A DNA stretch of 64,000 bases from Aurelia coerulea (lineage: Eukaryota > Cnidaria > Scyphozoa > Semaeostomeae > Ulmaridae): the NCBI GenBank assembly GCA_039566865.1, contig CM076949.1:8037501-8101500 (forward strand), in the 5' to 3' direction. Below the pieces are notes generated by a model. That model did not search any database, was not told where the DNA came from, and was given only the letters and a program-made list of their open reading frames with translations. The stretch's first letter is position 1; every line of letters starts with the position of its first letter. Below, one piece after another: positions 14,397 through 23,339 of the stretch. The position numbers were made by a program, and so were the translations under genes.

Positions 14397-17300
14397 GACT
14401 TTCTGACTTTCTGACTGACCTGGAGCCCCCTCTTAGATTACAAAGTTGGACTTTGTAATCAAAAAGGGCCCTCCTCGCTCTCTATAAAAAGCGGGCCCAT
14501 TTTTATCAGTTTTTGAAGGAAATTAATCCGCCACTACTGATTTTGTTTCTTTTTCATAATCATGGACGAAAGTTTTTTAAAGTTCAATCTATGATTTAGA
14601 CAAGAAAAATGACCAAACAAAGATTTCATTATACCACACGTCACTTTTTTAAGCCGCTGCTTATATTACAAATCACAGTTTTGCCAAACTAAAACAAATT
14701 AAAGTGAAATGAATCAAATATTGTTAATCATTAACTTAAGACTCACATAATCCATACATCAAATGGAGGAGTTGGATCAGATATGTTGAGACCAAAGTTG
14801 TAACTGCCTTCCAATTTCTGCAACACAAAGAAATTTAATTGTGTTAATTGAAGCTTGAAAGCTAGGAAAGGAAATAAATGTTAATGTTCTAAATTTTAAT
14901 CTTTAATTTTGCAAAAAAAGGCTTGTTTCCGAATGAAATTCGATTGGATTGAATTCGAATCTGATTGAATCCGAATGAAATTCGATGTAACGCCGATCCC
15001 TGATGACAATTTAACCAAATGCAGAAAAATAAGTGTGGAGTGGGGCCTCTCGAATCGATTCGTGGTAAAACCAGCTCTGTGTCTTTATTAGTCGAATATC
15101 CATTTTTATTTTCGTGAAGGTACTCGAAAAGTTATCTCGAAAGCCTTATTTTCAGCCATGTGATCGGAATACGGCGATATCATTGGCTTATAAGCGTGAA
15201 ATTGGAAGATTTGCGGGTTTCCCTGTGCCCTATTGAAAGATTTGACTCGTATGCTGCCCTGATATCTTATTTTCATTCATACAAGGACTCACATCCAAAC
15301 TGTATCCTTGGTCCCACCATTGCGCGGATGTCACATCTCTTCCCAAGAATGGACCAACCAACTCTAGGACTAACTTTCGGCCAATCAGCGTTCTGCCTAC
15401 GGTCTCAAAACTGTTTGAAAGAATCATGGACAAACAGATAGTTGCATATATTACACCCTTTTTATCGTCACTTCTCTGTGGTTTTCGAAAAGGTTACAGT
15501 GCCTAGCATGCTCTCGTACGGCTCTTAGAAAAATGCAAAATTAGCCTTGATGAAGGTGGCAAGGCAGGGGCTGTATTGATGGACCTGTCCAAGGCATTTG
15601 ATTGCATCAGACACGATCTTTTGATTGCAAAAATTGCATGCCTACGGTTTCTCCCGCGAAGCATTAACACTAATTAATGATTACCTCACAAATAGACAAC
15701 AAAGAGTAAAAGTAAATGGGTCATTCAGTTCTTGGAAAAGCGTCACACGAGGTGTTCCTCAGGGGTCAGTCTTAGGACCTCTGTTATTCAACATATACAT
15801 TAATGATCTTCTACTCTTCATTCAAAACTCGGATATATGTAATTATGCAGATGATACTACAATCTATGCCTGCGATAAGAACCTGGACAATATAACTCAT
15901 AGGCTTGAAAATGACTGTAGTTTAGCTTTGGAATGGTTTGCCGACAACTTTATGAAACTAAATACAGATAAATGCCATCTTCTGGTTCTTGGGCAGAGAT
16001 GTGATGATCCTGTTACTGTTAGGATTGGAAATGCTGATGTCGTAAATAGCTCCGAAGAGAAGCTACTCGGAGTTCAAATTGACAGCAAACTTTCCTTCGA
16101 TAATCATGTTTCCAAATTGTGCCAAAAGGCTAGCAATAAACTTTATGCACTTGCTCGCATATCCCCATACATGGATCAGAGCAAACTAAGAACACTCATG
16201 AGGGCATTTATTACCAGTCAGTTTCAATACTGTCCTTTAATCTGGATGTTTCACAGCAGGCAGCTTAACAAAAAAATTAACAAAATACAGGAAAGGGCTT
16301 TGAGAATTACTTATAAGGATGCCGAATCTACTTATAGTGAGCTATTAGAGAAGGACTGTGCCGTTACTATTCATACAAAGAACTTGCAGCTACTTATGAC
16401 TGAAATGTACAAAACTAGAAATGACCTGAACCCTTCATTCATGAAGGAAATTTTCTGTGAAAATGAAAGTCATTACAATCTGCGCAACAATAACGAATTC
16501 TTTCAACCTAGGGTGAGATCTGTCAACAACAGGACAGAAAGCATCCGTTTCAAAGGTCCGCAGTTGTGGCAAATGTTACCACCAACGATACGTAATTCAG
16601 AATCCCTTTGTCAGTTTAAAAAAAAAATAAGAAGTTGGAACGGAGAAAATTGTCCATGTAAATTATGCCGCGTTTTTATTCCGAATTTGGGCTTTTTATG
16701 ATGAATCTTATTAGATATCTACTTTTACTTTTACACTGTATACTTTTGATGACTTGTAAATATTTTATCCACTATTTTTCTTATGTAATATTTGTATTTT
16801 AATGTTTTAAAGTTGGAATAAATTAGCTAATTACTTTTAGCTATCTTTTTGACATTTGTAATCCAACAATAAAGAAATTGATAATAATAATAAATAAAGT
16901 GGCCAGGATAAAAGGCGCCGACGTTCGAAATTCATCAGATTCTCGACGAAAATCACGACGCTGACCCCCGGATCTTCAAAGAACGTAATTGCTGCCAATA
17001 ATCCTTACTCAGAAACATCCGGGGGATAAAACCTTGATTTGCTGTGAATTTTGTTCGAATTTCGAACGTCGGCGCCCATTATCCTGGCCACGATGGTAGG
17101 ACCAAGCTTCGGCATATATCAAACTGCCAAAGTGATAAGTTTTGTTTCGCGTTTACACATGCATTGAGTACGGCGTTACGGAGTACGGAGTTTAAAAGCT
17201 GGGGAACATTTTCATGCAAAGAACCGGGCGTTTGATGCAAAATTCACCGAGATTGAGCGAGCACAAAACTGTTGTTAGGTTTGCGCGGGTAAAGAACCCT

Positions 17301-20300
17301 CAGTCCTTGTTATTTCTTATATACACGCTGCAACCTATAATGTTGCGTTATTGCAATACAACAACAGCAACAGAATAATAACATGTTACCATGGTGGCGG
17401 AATGCTTCAATGATTTCGGAGCACAAGAGGACAAGAAGACACAGATAACCGAGATAACAATCAACCTTTTACGGTATGAATTTAATTTCCTTCGATTCAA
17501 AGAGCAAATACTGCTATCTTTATATTGCAGTTTTAGTAAGCTAGGCCGCCATATTACGCGATTGGGCTTCCTGTGGTGAGATAGGGTTAAGAAAGTAGCG
17601 ATCTGATTGGTCCCCGCGTAAACGCGGCGGAGATGGCCTAAATTAGTCGGTTTTTTAAGCTGTATGGTCACGAGTCTCAGTTTGAAGCTATAAGTACACT
17701 ACAGATAGGGTTAATAGGTTAACTAGCGGATTGGAATGCCAAATTACACAAGCAGTGTTATGTGATAGCTGGAAAAAAAGAGCTGTTGAGATCATATCAT
17801 ATCTCTAAACTAGATATAACATCAATCAGCGAGTGCTGCCGATTAGTATTTGTACCAAATGCGACTCCCGGGGGGGGGGATACTCCCATACTTGACCTGA
17901 CGGGATGTGCCGCTCAACAGGGTGTCCTTTTGCGGTAAAAATTATGCGACAGGGTGTCCTTTTCTAATGAAAATTATGCGACAGGGTATTATAATAGGTA
18001 AACAAATTATGACAGGGTATCACAAGAAAAAATTGCGTTCTACACTGTATTTGAGAGGCAAAATTTCTATGCGACAGGGTATACTTTTGGCCTATTTTTT
18101 ATGCGACAGGGTGCAGGGTGTGGAGAGGTTTTCCACACACCCCCGCCACTTCCCTAGTCAAGTACCCCACCCCCCCGGGATGCAACTGTAGCGAGGTCAA
18201 TTTTATAGAAATTAATTGAATGATCATCGCTAAGGAAACGTGTATTATGTTTGACTTTACAATTGGGTAATGGTTCAAAAGGTAAATGATTTAGAATATT
18301 GAGTTACTTTTTTTTTTAATTCATTTAAAAATTACAATATAGGTTTACAAGCTACACTACTTTACAAAATTACTATACAACTATACAATACTACTGGAAC
18401 GACACCCCGAGGAGCAAAAGGCTATGACTACCCCGAAGCCATTTTGACATAGATATTAAACTAAAGATTAAAACTAAAGTCTAAAACTAAAGCTAAAGTC
18501 TGTCTCAAATTACATGCCACGGGAAATGTCTGCGATCGAAACAAAATTATGTGTTTGGATGGGTAATTAGACATTGTTGCAGATATTGCGTGGCATCTAA
18601 TTCGAGACAGACGTTTAACATACAGCGAAAAAAAGAACAAAATAGAAGCAAAGAAAAGAAGAACACATTTACTTAAATGAGACATGGTGGTTGTGATTGT
18701 GTGGCTTATAACGGAGTGTGAAGTTTTCTAATCAAATCGACCGGATTTGTGGATAAATTTTAAAGTTAGTAGGAGTATATTTTTATTGAGTTCGTTGGGA
18801 AAATTTTTATCACCATACAATAAAATTTGCAATAGAACGTTATTTTGGAGATTAGTATATCCAAATGGTCGTAATAAAGCAAAAACTCCAGCGAGAAGAT
18901 CTCTGCGTGGTACTGCAAAGGATGGGCAAAGCAACAAAAAGTGTTCTGTATCCTCGATACCATCATTCGTAGGACACATTGGATTTATGGTATCCCTAAA
19001 ATTGTGGTTGAATTTGTGAAGGTTTAATTTGCTGAGACCAACCCTGAGTTGAGTGAGATAGGATCATGAATGCCAAAGAAAGATCATGAAAGAAAGAAAG
19101 AAAGAAAGATCTGTTGGGTCATGAATGCCAAAGAAAGATCTTAGGGAGTCTAATTATTGATAAAAGTTTCTTCTTAAAAACAGAAACAGACGGTGCAAGT
19201 CTAATCTCAGGATCAAGTTCGTTCCATTCAGATAAGCCATGAGGATAGAAACTAGACTTGAATTTTTCTGTTCTGGCCTTTATTCGCCCAATAACATCCT
19301 GGTTGCGAAGAGAGTAATGTTAACTGTTGAAGTGGTGGGATTGGATCCCTAGTATAGACTGGAGTTAGATTATTAAGGATCTTGTAGAACAAAGTAAGGC
19401 GTCTGCTCCACCTTCGGCAGCTCAGCGATTCCCAGCCAAGTTCTGTGTACAGCTTTTCTCGTGATGTTCCTCTCCATGTTCCCGTAATTGCTCGCGCAGC
19501 AGAATACTGGACAGACTCTAATTTTGCCATCAAGCTCGGTAAAATGATGCTACCACTGAACTCGCATACTTTTGCCGGAATATGGTAAATAACATCCCCG
19601 TAGTCAAGATGAGGTCTTACATAGAGCTTATATAACTCGTTCAGAGTATGCCTGGGCAGATATTTGGAGAGATATTTCAGCAAGCCAATACCCTTCCTTG
19701 ATTTGGAGATAGCTGATTTGATATGGGCAGAAAAAGACAAATTTAAATCTAGTATGATTCCTAAGTGTTTATGTTCATCTACTTTCATTACTGGTATGTT
19801 GTTGACAAGAATTTCTGGATGATCAGCTTTAATCTTTTTCCTTGAAAATGTGAGTTCCACAGCCTGTTTTCGTGGATCAGGATTAAACGACATCCTCCAG
19901 TCATGAGCCCACTGACTTATCAACTCCAAGTCATGGTTCATGTCATTAGCGGCCGAATTTGAATCTTGGACGACCGTAAATAATGACGTATCATCAGCGA
20001 AGAGCTTGACATTACACTTTAGGTCTTCGGTTAGGTCATTTATATATACACAAGGAAGAATAAGGGCCCTAGAATAAAGCCCTGGGGTACTCCTGCCAAA
20101 ATATCTCCCCAAGAAGAACTCTGCCCATTCAGAACAGTTCGCTGCTTTCTATCCTTGAGAAAACTTTTGATAAGAGAGAGAAGATTTCCAGAGACGCCAC
20201 ATCGTGTTAATTTAAAGATAAGACCATCATGCCAAACCCTGTCAAATGCTTTGGAAATATCAAGATACACAGAACGAACATCAAGAGGAGGATTGCAATC

Positions 20301-22190
20301 AAATGCTTTAAAGATGGTATGTGTTATTGAGAGTAACTGGTTGACTGTAGAGTCACCTGGACGAAAACCTGATTGATTTGGGTTAAGTAATTAAGATGAC
20401 ACAAGATGTGAATATAGGGAATCGTACATGAGTTTTTCAAGTATTTTCCCAAAGATTGGAAGAAGTGAAATAGGACGGTAGTTTCCCTTCAAATTTTTCT
20501 CATTCTTTTTGTGAACAGGCACAACGTTTGCATGCTTCCATATATGGGGAAATAGACCACATCTGAGGCAATTTGTGAATATTATCTTCAATGGAGCAAC
20601 TAATGCAGTATCACCTAGCTTTATCATTCTCACAGATATTTCATCCCATCCATGTGCTTTATTAGAATTAAGTGATCGTATGATTTGTAGTATCTTTTCC
20701 TCAGAGATAACAAAGCTATCTATCAGAGTAGAATTCAAGGGTGTATGTTCTGGAATTACACTGCCTGTGTCAATAGTCGTACACTGAAGTATGAAATAAT
20801 CATTGAATAACTGTGCCTTTTTAGTAAAGTCAGGCACAAATAGCCCATTCTCTAAAAGTGGTGGTAATATTGGAATTTTGGCCTTATTTAAAACAGTATT
20901 GATCAAGGACCAATACGTTTTTCTAGGGGTTCCAGGGCTAGCTAAGGTTCTGCCAGCCTTAAGAAAATATTTCCATTTTGCATCCTCAATCATTCTTGAA
21001 CCTTCAGATATCATATTTTGTATCCCCGCAAGCTTTTCGTCCGGTTGACCATTCCTCACGAAGCTTTTATAAGGACGACTCTTGTTCCTCAGAATGTTTT
21101 TCACAGTTTGCGTTATCCACGGTGCTTGACAGGGTCTAATCGTTTCAATTTTGTTTGGAATAAAGTTGGAATAAATGTTCAAAAGTACTTCATTGAGCAA
21201 TTTGACCTGCTCATTGGGACATGGTATGTTGTCGAGATGCTCTCTCCAATTGAACATTTCAATACTTTTCATAATGGCAACAAAATCTGCCTTGTCATAG
21301 TACCAAATCCTGCGGGTGTGAGGGGGTAGTGTTATGCTTGAAACTGATAATTTCCCACGAACAATTTGGTGATGACAGTGTTCATGCAGAGACGGATGAA
21401 CACCAGATTTAATAAAGAGGTTAGGCTGATTGGTAAAAATCAAGTCAATACAAGATTTAGAACCCCCAATTAAATGAGTTGGTTCTGAAATTAATTGGTG
21501 AAGGCCAAGTTCAGAAGCAAAAGGCTCAAGTAATTTTCCCTCGTTATTTTCAATATCATCTTCCCACCATTGAGTTGAGCGACAATGGATTTTCATCATG
21601 TATATTGGATAGCAATAGATCGAAATTTACCATGAAGTTATCAAGCTCACTCTGGTCCTGGCTTGGACTACGATAAATTATGGCAAAAAAATATTTTTTC
21701 CTGTCTATTTGAATCTCAGATTGAGTTACTCTCCTCTGCCGGTTTCTAGTTCCCGACTCAAAGGCTCTTGGTTTCGTAGTTCTGTAGTCCATGGTTCCGT
21801 GGTCCGTAATATTGAGTTCTGCATTGTCAGAAATAAGAACTCATTATCTTTTGTTGGAGAACTTTTGTTGTTGTTTGTTGCATAAATGATCACAAGCCGC
21901 GAGCCCGAGAACCACAGTCGTGAGCTGGCCCGTTTACATAGCCTGACGGCAGACAGACAGTAGGCAGACAGACAGCAGGCAGGCAGGCAGACAGCAGGCA
22001 GGCTAATTTCGCTCGTTGATTGAAGAAGAAAAGTATATAAAATTAAACAAATACATACAAATCTTGGAAATAAATCATCATGTCTGTATTCCACTCCGAT
22101 TATATCATTTATGCAAATTGTGACATTCTTCCCAGTGTATCCTTTCGCCCAAGCTTTTCTGATGTTCATTGTAACTCCAAATTTATCGTT
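357..22190 (-). CDS. Kexin/proprotein-convertase-like subtilisin protease, partial gene (six exons)
   Basis: Six minus-strand exons (22190-22059, 14817-14747, 4824-4727, 3597-3419, 2963-2751, 457-357) join in one frame with matching phases (0/0, 0/2, 2/1, 1/0, 0/0, 0/2), 794 bp in all. In order they give the KGYTGKNVT block before the catalytic Asp, the catalytic His block (NHATAMAG), the conserved NNGKCGVGVAYDA stretch, CSWG, GRGGKGTIYVFANGNDG with the oxyanion Asn, and TGSSSAAAAVASG with the catalytic Ser. This order is diagnostic of the S8B (furin/kexin) family, which cleaves precursor proteins in the secretory pathway. The signal peptide, prodomain and P domain are not seen; the gene continues beyond the left edge and probably above 22190. 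Several family residues are changed (HGT to HAT, GTS to GSS, an extra residue in the Asp loop), so activity and specificity are open. It could be a functional divergent paralogue or a decaying gene; all six splice junctions and frames are intact. Confidence 0.82.
1074..1668. mobile_element. TIR element with internal tandem repeats, CTTC duplication
   Basis: The ends are inverted copies of about 45 bp beginning ATATGGGGGTACATATATGA (1074 onward and, inverted, up to 1668). CTTC occurs immediately on both sides (1070-1073 and 1669-1672), as expected of a target duplication, and the host LINE reading is restored when the element is removed. The interior is mostly a tandem repeat. No transposase is present. 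Confidence 0.72.
1287..1612. repeat. Tandem minisatellite of CATCGTG-type units
   Basis: Three to four units of about 78-112 bp each start near TCATCATCATCGATTCATC and contain variable numbers of the submotif GCATCGTGTATGCATCGTG. Unit lengths differ by whole submotifs, indicating slippage. The open frames crossing it come from the repeat and are not genes. Confidence 0.8.
2751..2963 (-). CDS. Protease exon with oxyanion-hole Asn
   Basis: 213 bp, 71 codons, acceptor TTTTTTCAG, donor GTCAGT, phase 0 at both ends. GRGGKGTIYVFANGNDGR is nearly identical to the convertase consensus GRGGxGSIYVWASGNGG, and the oxyanion Asn is present. SSIHTISV matches the family SIYTISI block, and a Cys lies at the expected place (SQCTGVSAVTY). 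Confidence 0.9.
3419..3597 (-). CDS. Protease exon with the SASWG-like block
   Basis: 179 bp, acceptor CTTGCAG, donor GTAGGA. The peptide runs from VGGTINDTDLT through INDIHSCSWG to SLKNGAEK and matches the convertase region ITD...NHIYSASWGP...DG. After CSWG the family has an acidic E-D-D-G stretch that helps bind the basic P1 and P2 residues of substrates; here that position reads TVGFFGTLVG, with no acidic residues. The exon ends in phase 0 and joins directly to the GRGGKG exon. Confidence 0.83.
3890..4260 (-). mobile_element. LINE reverse transcriptase fragment
   Basis: The minus strand reads VFKYGPADESSNYHPVSVLP followed by VVSRLFEKRIYNQLL, the N-terminal RT motif (NYRPVSVLP...E), and then, after frame breaks, DLKKAF-like text near 3950. 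It is a short, degraded fragment in the protease intron between the His exon and the CSWG exon. Confidence 0.6.
4727..4824 (-). CDS. Protease exon with catalytic His
   Basis: 98 bp, acceptor TTTTTAG, donor GTAAGC. The peptide NMNHATAMAGIAAAQANNGK followed by CGVGVAYDAYIT matches the convertase block HGTRCAGE...NNxxCGVGVA. The catalytic His is kept, but the following Gly is Ala and the Arg-Cys pair is missing. The Cys in CGVGVA is kept. Confidence 0.88.
5290..5330. repeat. Solo terminus resembling mariner-type MITE end
   Basis: TACAGGATGTCCCAAAAAC resembles the terminus TACAGGGTGTCCCAAAAAA of the palindromic element at 26957. No partner end was found nearby. Confidence 0.35.
5537..7660 (+). 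mobile_element. 5'-truncated LINE with long intact RT ORF
   Basis: A frame open from 5537 (after a stop at 5534-5536) runs to a stop at 7529-7531. An internal Met at 5648 would give 627 residues, but the RT begins upstream with EEIFNAINKLKNGKSAGADA. RT motifs are in order: FIDFAKAFDTVWHNGL, GVRQGCPLSPTLFNLYLNDL, CLMYADDIIIL with the catalytic YADD. A C-terminal zinc-knuckle-like CKLC...H...C follows around 7290-7340. No endonuclease is present, so it is 5'-truncated, but the ORF has no internal stop and is probably young. A short 3'UTR ends near an A/TA-rich tail. It lies in a protease intron. Confidence 0.88.
7668..7702. repeat. A-rich and (TA)n microsatellite at LINE 3' end
   Basis: A short A run is followed by about ten TA units and AAATAAATA. 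It is probably the tail of the LINE that ends here, expanded by slippage. Confidence 0.7.
7835..8689. mobile_element. Possible non-coding TIR element
   Basis: ACCCTAATCCATATGGG near 7841-7857 is mirrored by CCCATATGGTTTAGGGTTAA at 8668-8687. Between them the sequence has no recognised coding content and includes a G-run hairpin GGGGGTGGAATCCACCCCC. No clear target duplication was seen. Confidence 0.4.
8690..9070 (-). mobile_element. LINE ORF2 linker fragment
   Basis: The minus strand reads MKNFFVNSTEFFKLRKNVLW then HQPTIQSRVITENGEQLTNS and, after one stop, KLLTNRSPTKEHRKYYVMIE. This is the type of sequence between endonuclease and RT in LINE ORF2 proteins. The final residues (PFTLTLN) resemble the first residues of the RT frame at 5537 (PFTLLNSPLKQEE), so both may be of one family. 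One stop and several frame breaks are present. Confidence 0.5.
9475..10135 (+). mobile_element. LINE 3' end, same family as 51235-52750
   Basis: [20 protein letters not shown] and [10 protein letters not shown] match the C terminus of the 51280-52533 ORF ([34 protein letters not shown]). The 3'UTR shares CCACCTCTAAGGAGACCATT (9920s) and CTATCCCTGCCACT with the other copy. It is 5'-truncated and the ORF stops early at 9724-9726. Confidence 0.78.
10150..10840 (+). mobile_element. LINE-A 3' end
   Basis: The plus strand ends an ORF with LYGDKDLPNDVKRNILDLTL QYIHTSGRFN and a stop at about 10369-10371, matching the C termini of the copies at 18728 and 24586. A 3'UTR follows with GATGGCGCTGGGGTAGTCAT and GGAGC-type motifs shared with the other copies, ending in an A run near 10838. 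Only the last ~70 codons and the UTR are present. Confidence 0.75.
10845..12378. other. Protease intron, little recognisable content
   Basis: AT-rich intronic sequence. A short (TAGG)n microsatellite is at 12163-12182. A possible old hAT-like remnant lies near 11452-11775 but its ends were not convincing. No exon was recognised. Confidence 0.4.
12379..13679. mobile_element. Non-autonomous hAT element, 8-bp TSD GTTGCTGC
   Basis: The ends CAGTGACGCATTTA and (inverted) CAGGGCCGCATTTA are flanked by perfect 8-bp duplications GTTGCTGC at 12371-12378 and 13680-13687. This length and the CAG...CTG termini indicate the hAT superfamily. The interior has G/C-rich GGGCCC blocks and the segment ATTCTAAGCCAAAGTAAAGG followed by GGGGGCTTCGCCCCC, shared with the elements at 33874 and 44088. 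No transposase ORF was recognised. Confidence 0.85.
13688..14746. other. Protease intron with (CTTT)n microsatellite
   Basis: No exon was recognised. A clean (CTTT)n tract of about 46 bp is at 14351-14396, followed by three CTGACTTT units. Confidence 0.5.
14747..14817 (-). CDS. Protease exon between Asp and His blocks
   Basis: 71 bp, acceptor TTGCAG, donor GTGAGT, entering in phase 0 and leaving with two bases. It reads KLEGSYNFGLNISDPTPPF and matches the convertase segment with a conserved SYD/SYN motif and a D-P-x-P motif just before the His block. The exon is too short to stand alone. It is called because both splice sites are good, the phase joins both neighbours, and the peptide falls at the right place in the family alignment. 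Confidence 0.75.
14935..15258 (+). repeat. Dispersed repeat X, partial copy
   Basis: Shares long near-identical blocks with 25740-26026 (same strand) and 23492-23770 (inverted), for example GGTAAAACCAGCTCTGT, TCGTGAAGGTACTCGAAAAG and GTGAAATTGGAAGATTTGCG. The family is unknown and no clear protein was seen. Confidence 0.7.
15270..16898 (+). mobile_element. LINE-B (CR1/L2/Jockey group), RT and 3'UTR
   Basis: RT text begins near 15325 (ADVTSLPKNGPTNS then NFRPISVLPTVSKLFERIMD) with DLSKAFDCIRHDLL, RGVPQGSVLGPLLFNIYIND and CNYADDTTIY (catalytic YADD). One frameshift near 15635 separates the first part from the 15625-16701 frame. The tail FKGPQLWQMLPPTIR is typical of CR1-like ORF2 ends. The 3'UTR ends in (AAT)n repeats at 16879-16898. 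The endonuclease half is missing. Confidence 0.85.
16899..17091. mobile_element. Short palindromic MITE
   Basis: GTGGCCAGGATAAAAGGCGC and CGACGTTCGAAATTC at 16899-16935 are mirrored at 17056-17091 (GGCGCCCATTATCCTGGCCAC). The element is about 193 bp, non-coding, and abuts the tail of LINE-B. Confidence 0.7.
17092..17866. other. Protease intron, no feature recognised
   Basis: Mixed intronic sequence with short open frames that resemble no family I know. A GCGTTTACGCGGGG-type stretch near 17615 is locally CpG-rich without gene evidence. Confidence 0.35.
17867..18179. mobile_element. Small hAT-like MITE with internal GCGACAGGGT repeats
   Basis: Ends CCCGGGGGGGGGATA and (inverted) CCCGGGGGGGTGGGG lie between ATGCGACT (17859-17866) and ATGCAACT (18180-18187), an 8-bp duplication with one mismatch. 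The interior holds six spaced copies of TATGCGACAGGGT. Confidence 0.72.
18306..21733 (-). mobile_element. Near full-length LINE-A: endonuclease, RT, zinc-knuckle tail, 3'UTR
   Basis: Read on the minus strand: an endonuclease end (YFFAIIYRSPSQDQSELDNF, then GGSKSCIDLIFTNQPNL) and a linker, then RT motifs NYRPISLLPIFGKILEKLMY, LDISKAFDRVWHDGL, AGVPQGFILGPLFFLVYI and LFADDTSLF (catalytic FADD). It ends with MCPTNDGIEDTEHFLLLCPS, a C-x8-H-x4-C-like tail. Frames are broken at several points (blocks 21599-20391, 20270-20040, 20112-19252, 18979-18728). A 3'UTR with a hairpin (18498-18612) runs to the A-rich end near 18306. The 5' end is truncated inside the endonuclease. It belongs to the CR1/Jockey-like group and lies in the protease intron between the Asp exon and the next. 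Confidence 0.87.
19088..19109. repeat. (GAAA)n microsatellite
   Basis: Short GAAA tract inside the LINE-A C-terminal coding part; flanking text GATCATGAATGCCAAAGAAA is duplicated on both sides (19063 and 19118), breaking the frame. Confidence 0.7.
21950..22012. repeat. CAGG/CAGA simple repeat
   Basis: Alternating GACAGACAG and CAGGCAGGCAGG units in the intron just past the protease Asp exon. Confidence 0.75.
22059..22190 (-). CDS. Protease exon with catalytic Asp region
   Basis: 132 bp, 44 codons, phase 0 at both ends. The acceptor ends in CTTTTAG and the donor is GTATGT. The peptide contains NIRKAWAKGYTGKNVT, then INDIIGVEYRHDDL. Convertases normally have the catalytic Asp in a D-D-G-I-E context; here the Asp is followed by Ile-Ile-Gly-Val-Glu, one residue longer. 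The open frame runs on into the intron through a CAGG/CAGA simple repeat, which is not coding. This is the most upstream exon I can recognise. Confidence 0.82.
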
Positions 22191-22293
22191 CTAAAAGAAT
22201 GATGAATGAATTCGATTCAAGGTGGTTCAAATAGAGCCTCTCTGCCTTCACGGACACGAATCATAATATTACTACCCATGAAAGCACAGTTAA

Positions 22294-22943
22294 AGGCTGA
22301 AATACACTATCCAATTTATTGGATTCAATTTATTGGATTCAATTAATTGGACAATGTAAACGCAAAAATTGGTTGATATTTCCCAGTTTCAACAAATTGA
22401 AACCTCATTTTCAAAAGTTGGACGTGTTCAACTTTCATCCAACTTTTCCCTTTTGTGTTTCTTAATCCCTATTGTCTTTATGGCGCCAAGCGAAACCCTA
22501 CGCCTTGTTTTGTACTTGAGCATTTCTTCTGCATAGGCAGTGCAAGCTAACATGGCCGCTAAAGCGCAGCGTATTGAACTGACGGAAGATTTTATCATTT
22601 TATATTTTATCAGTTCGTCGAAATTCTCTGAGGACATTCTAAGAAACTTGTTGTACTCCTCGTCATCTTCCAGCCGAAATTCTCGCAAAAGCGTACTTTC
22701 AATACTAAGCTCGTTTCTTCTGCTTAGCCATGGATTGACCCACACAGATCTTTGCCTTTTCTTTCGCACCCTTTATCGTTTTTTACTCAAAATTGCAACT
22801 ACGACAGCCGCTGCAGCAAACTCATGGTCAGAGTCCATTGCGAAATGAGAGACTCTTCCAAAAAATCGTTTCAATTTATTGGATGAACTAATTGGAACAT
22901 CAAATTTATTGAATCCAATAAATTGGATAGTGTATTTCAGCCT
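22294..22943. mobile_element. PIF/Harbinger deletion derivative, TSD TAA
   Basis: Terminal inverted repeats AGGCTGAAATACACTATCCA (22294 onward and inverted to 22943) are flanked by TAA (22291-22293 and 22944-22946), the 3-bp TWA duplication typical of PIF/Harbinger. Next to the ends ATTTATTGGATTCAATT motifs recur. The interior keeps the start of a transposase on the minus strand. Confidence 0.86.
22428..22769 (-). pseudogene. Truncated PIF/Harbinger transposase N terminus
   Basis: 113 codons beginning MRKKRQRSVWVNPWL then SRRNELSIESTLLREFRLED and YNKFLRMSSENFDELI. The pattern R-S-V-W-V-x-P-W-L-x-R-R...L-R-x-E-D...F-x-R-M-x-x-x-x-F-D-E-L is the N-terminal signature of Harbinger-type transposases. 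The DDE nuclease domain is absent, so the product could not transpose the element alone. The frame is open up to the point of deletion. Confidence 0.78.
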
Positions 22944-23023
22944 TAACTCTGTTTCTTCTTTCCCCCACTTTTTCTTTTTCTTTTCTATTGTTCCTAATTC
23001 GTTCTATATTCAAATATTTGTTT

Positions 23024-23218
23024 TCATTGGTTCCTCATTTTTTTCAATTCTGTCACGTTTTCACTCGATATTTTACCATTCTTCCCTCCACATACAAACC
23101 TATTTCCCTTCATACACTTTCCTATATGCTCTGTAGTGTCATGGTACTCAATGCAGCTTAGGCATATCAGGTCCTCCTCTTTCTTGCCATTTTTAAGATA
23201 CCATTTTACATCAATCAT
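23024..23218 (-). other. Short ORF with Cys/His spacing, unassigned
   Basis: The minus strand reads WYLKNGKKEEDLICLSCIEY then HDTTEHIGKCMKG. C-x2-C...H...H...C spacing resembles the zinc-knuckle tail of some LINE proteins (compare EDTEHFLLSC in LINE-A). No neighbouring RT was found. Low confidence. Confidence 0.25.
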
Positions 23219-23339
23219 AAAATTCTAAAATATTCAGTCTTATCCTCATTATATACCGGGTGAATCATAAAAAGGCATACTTTTAAAATGCCTCTGCGGT
23301 GGCAATTTAAACGCCATGAACTCATGCATTAAGTTTTTG

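Noticed and set aside
21726..22058. Extension of the Asp exon frame to 147 codons
   Set aside because: A consensus donor (GTATGT) ends the exon at 22059; beyond it the frame reads a CAGG/CAGA repeat.
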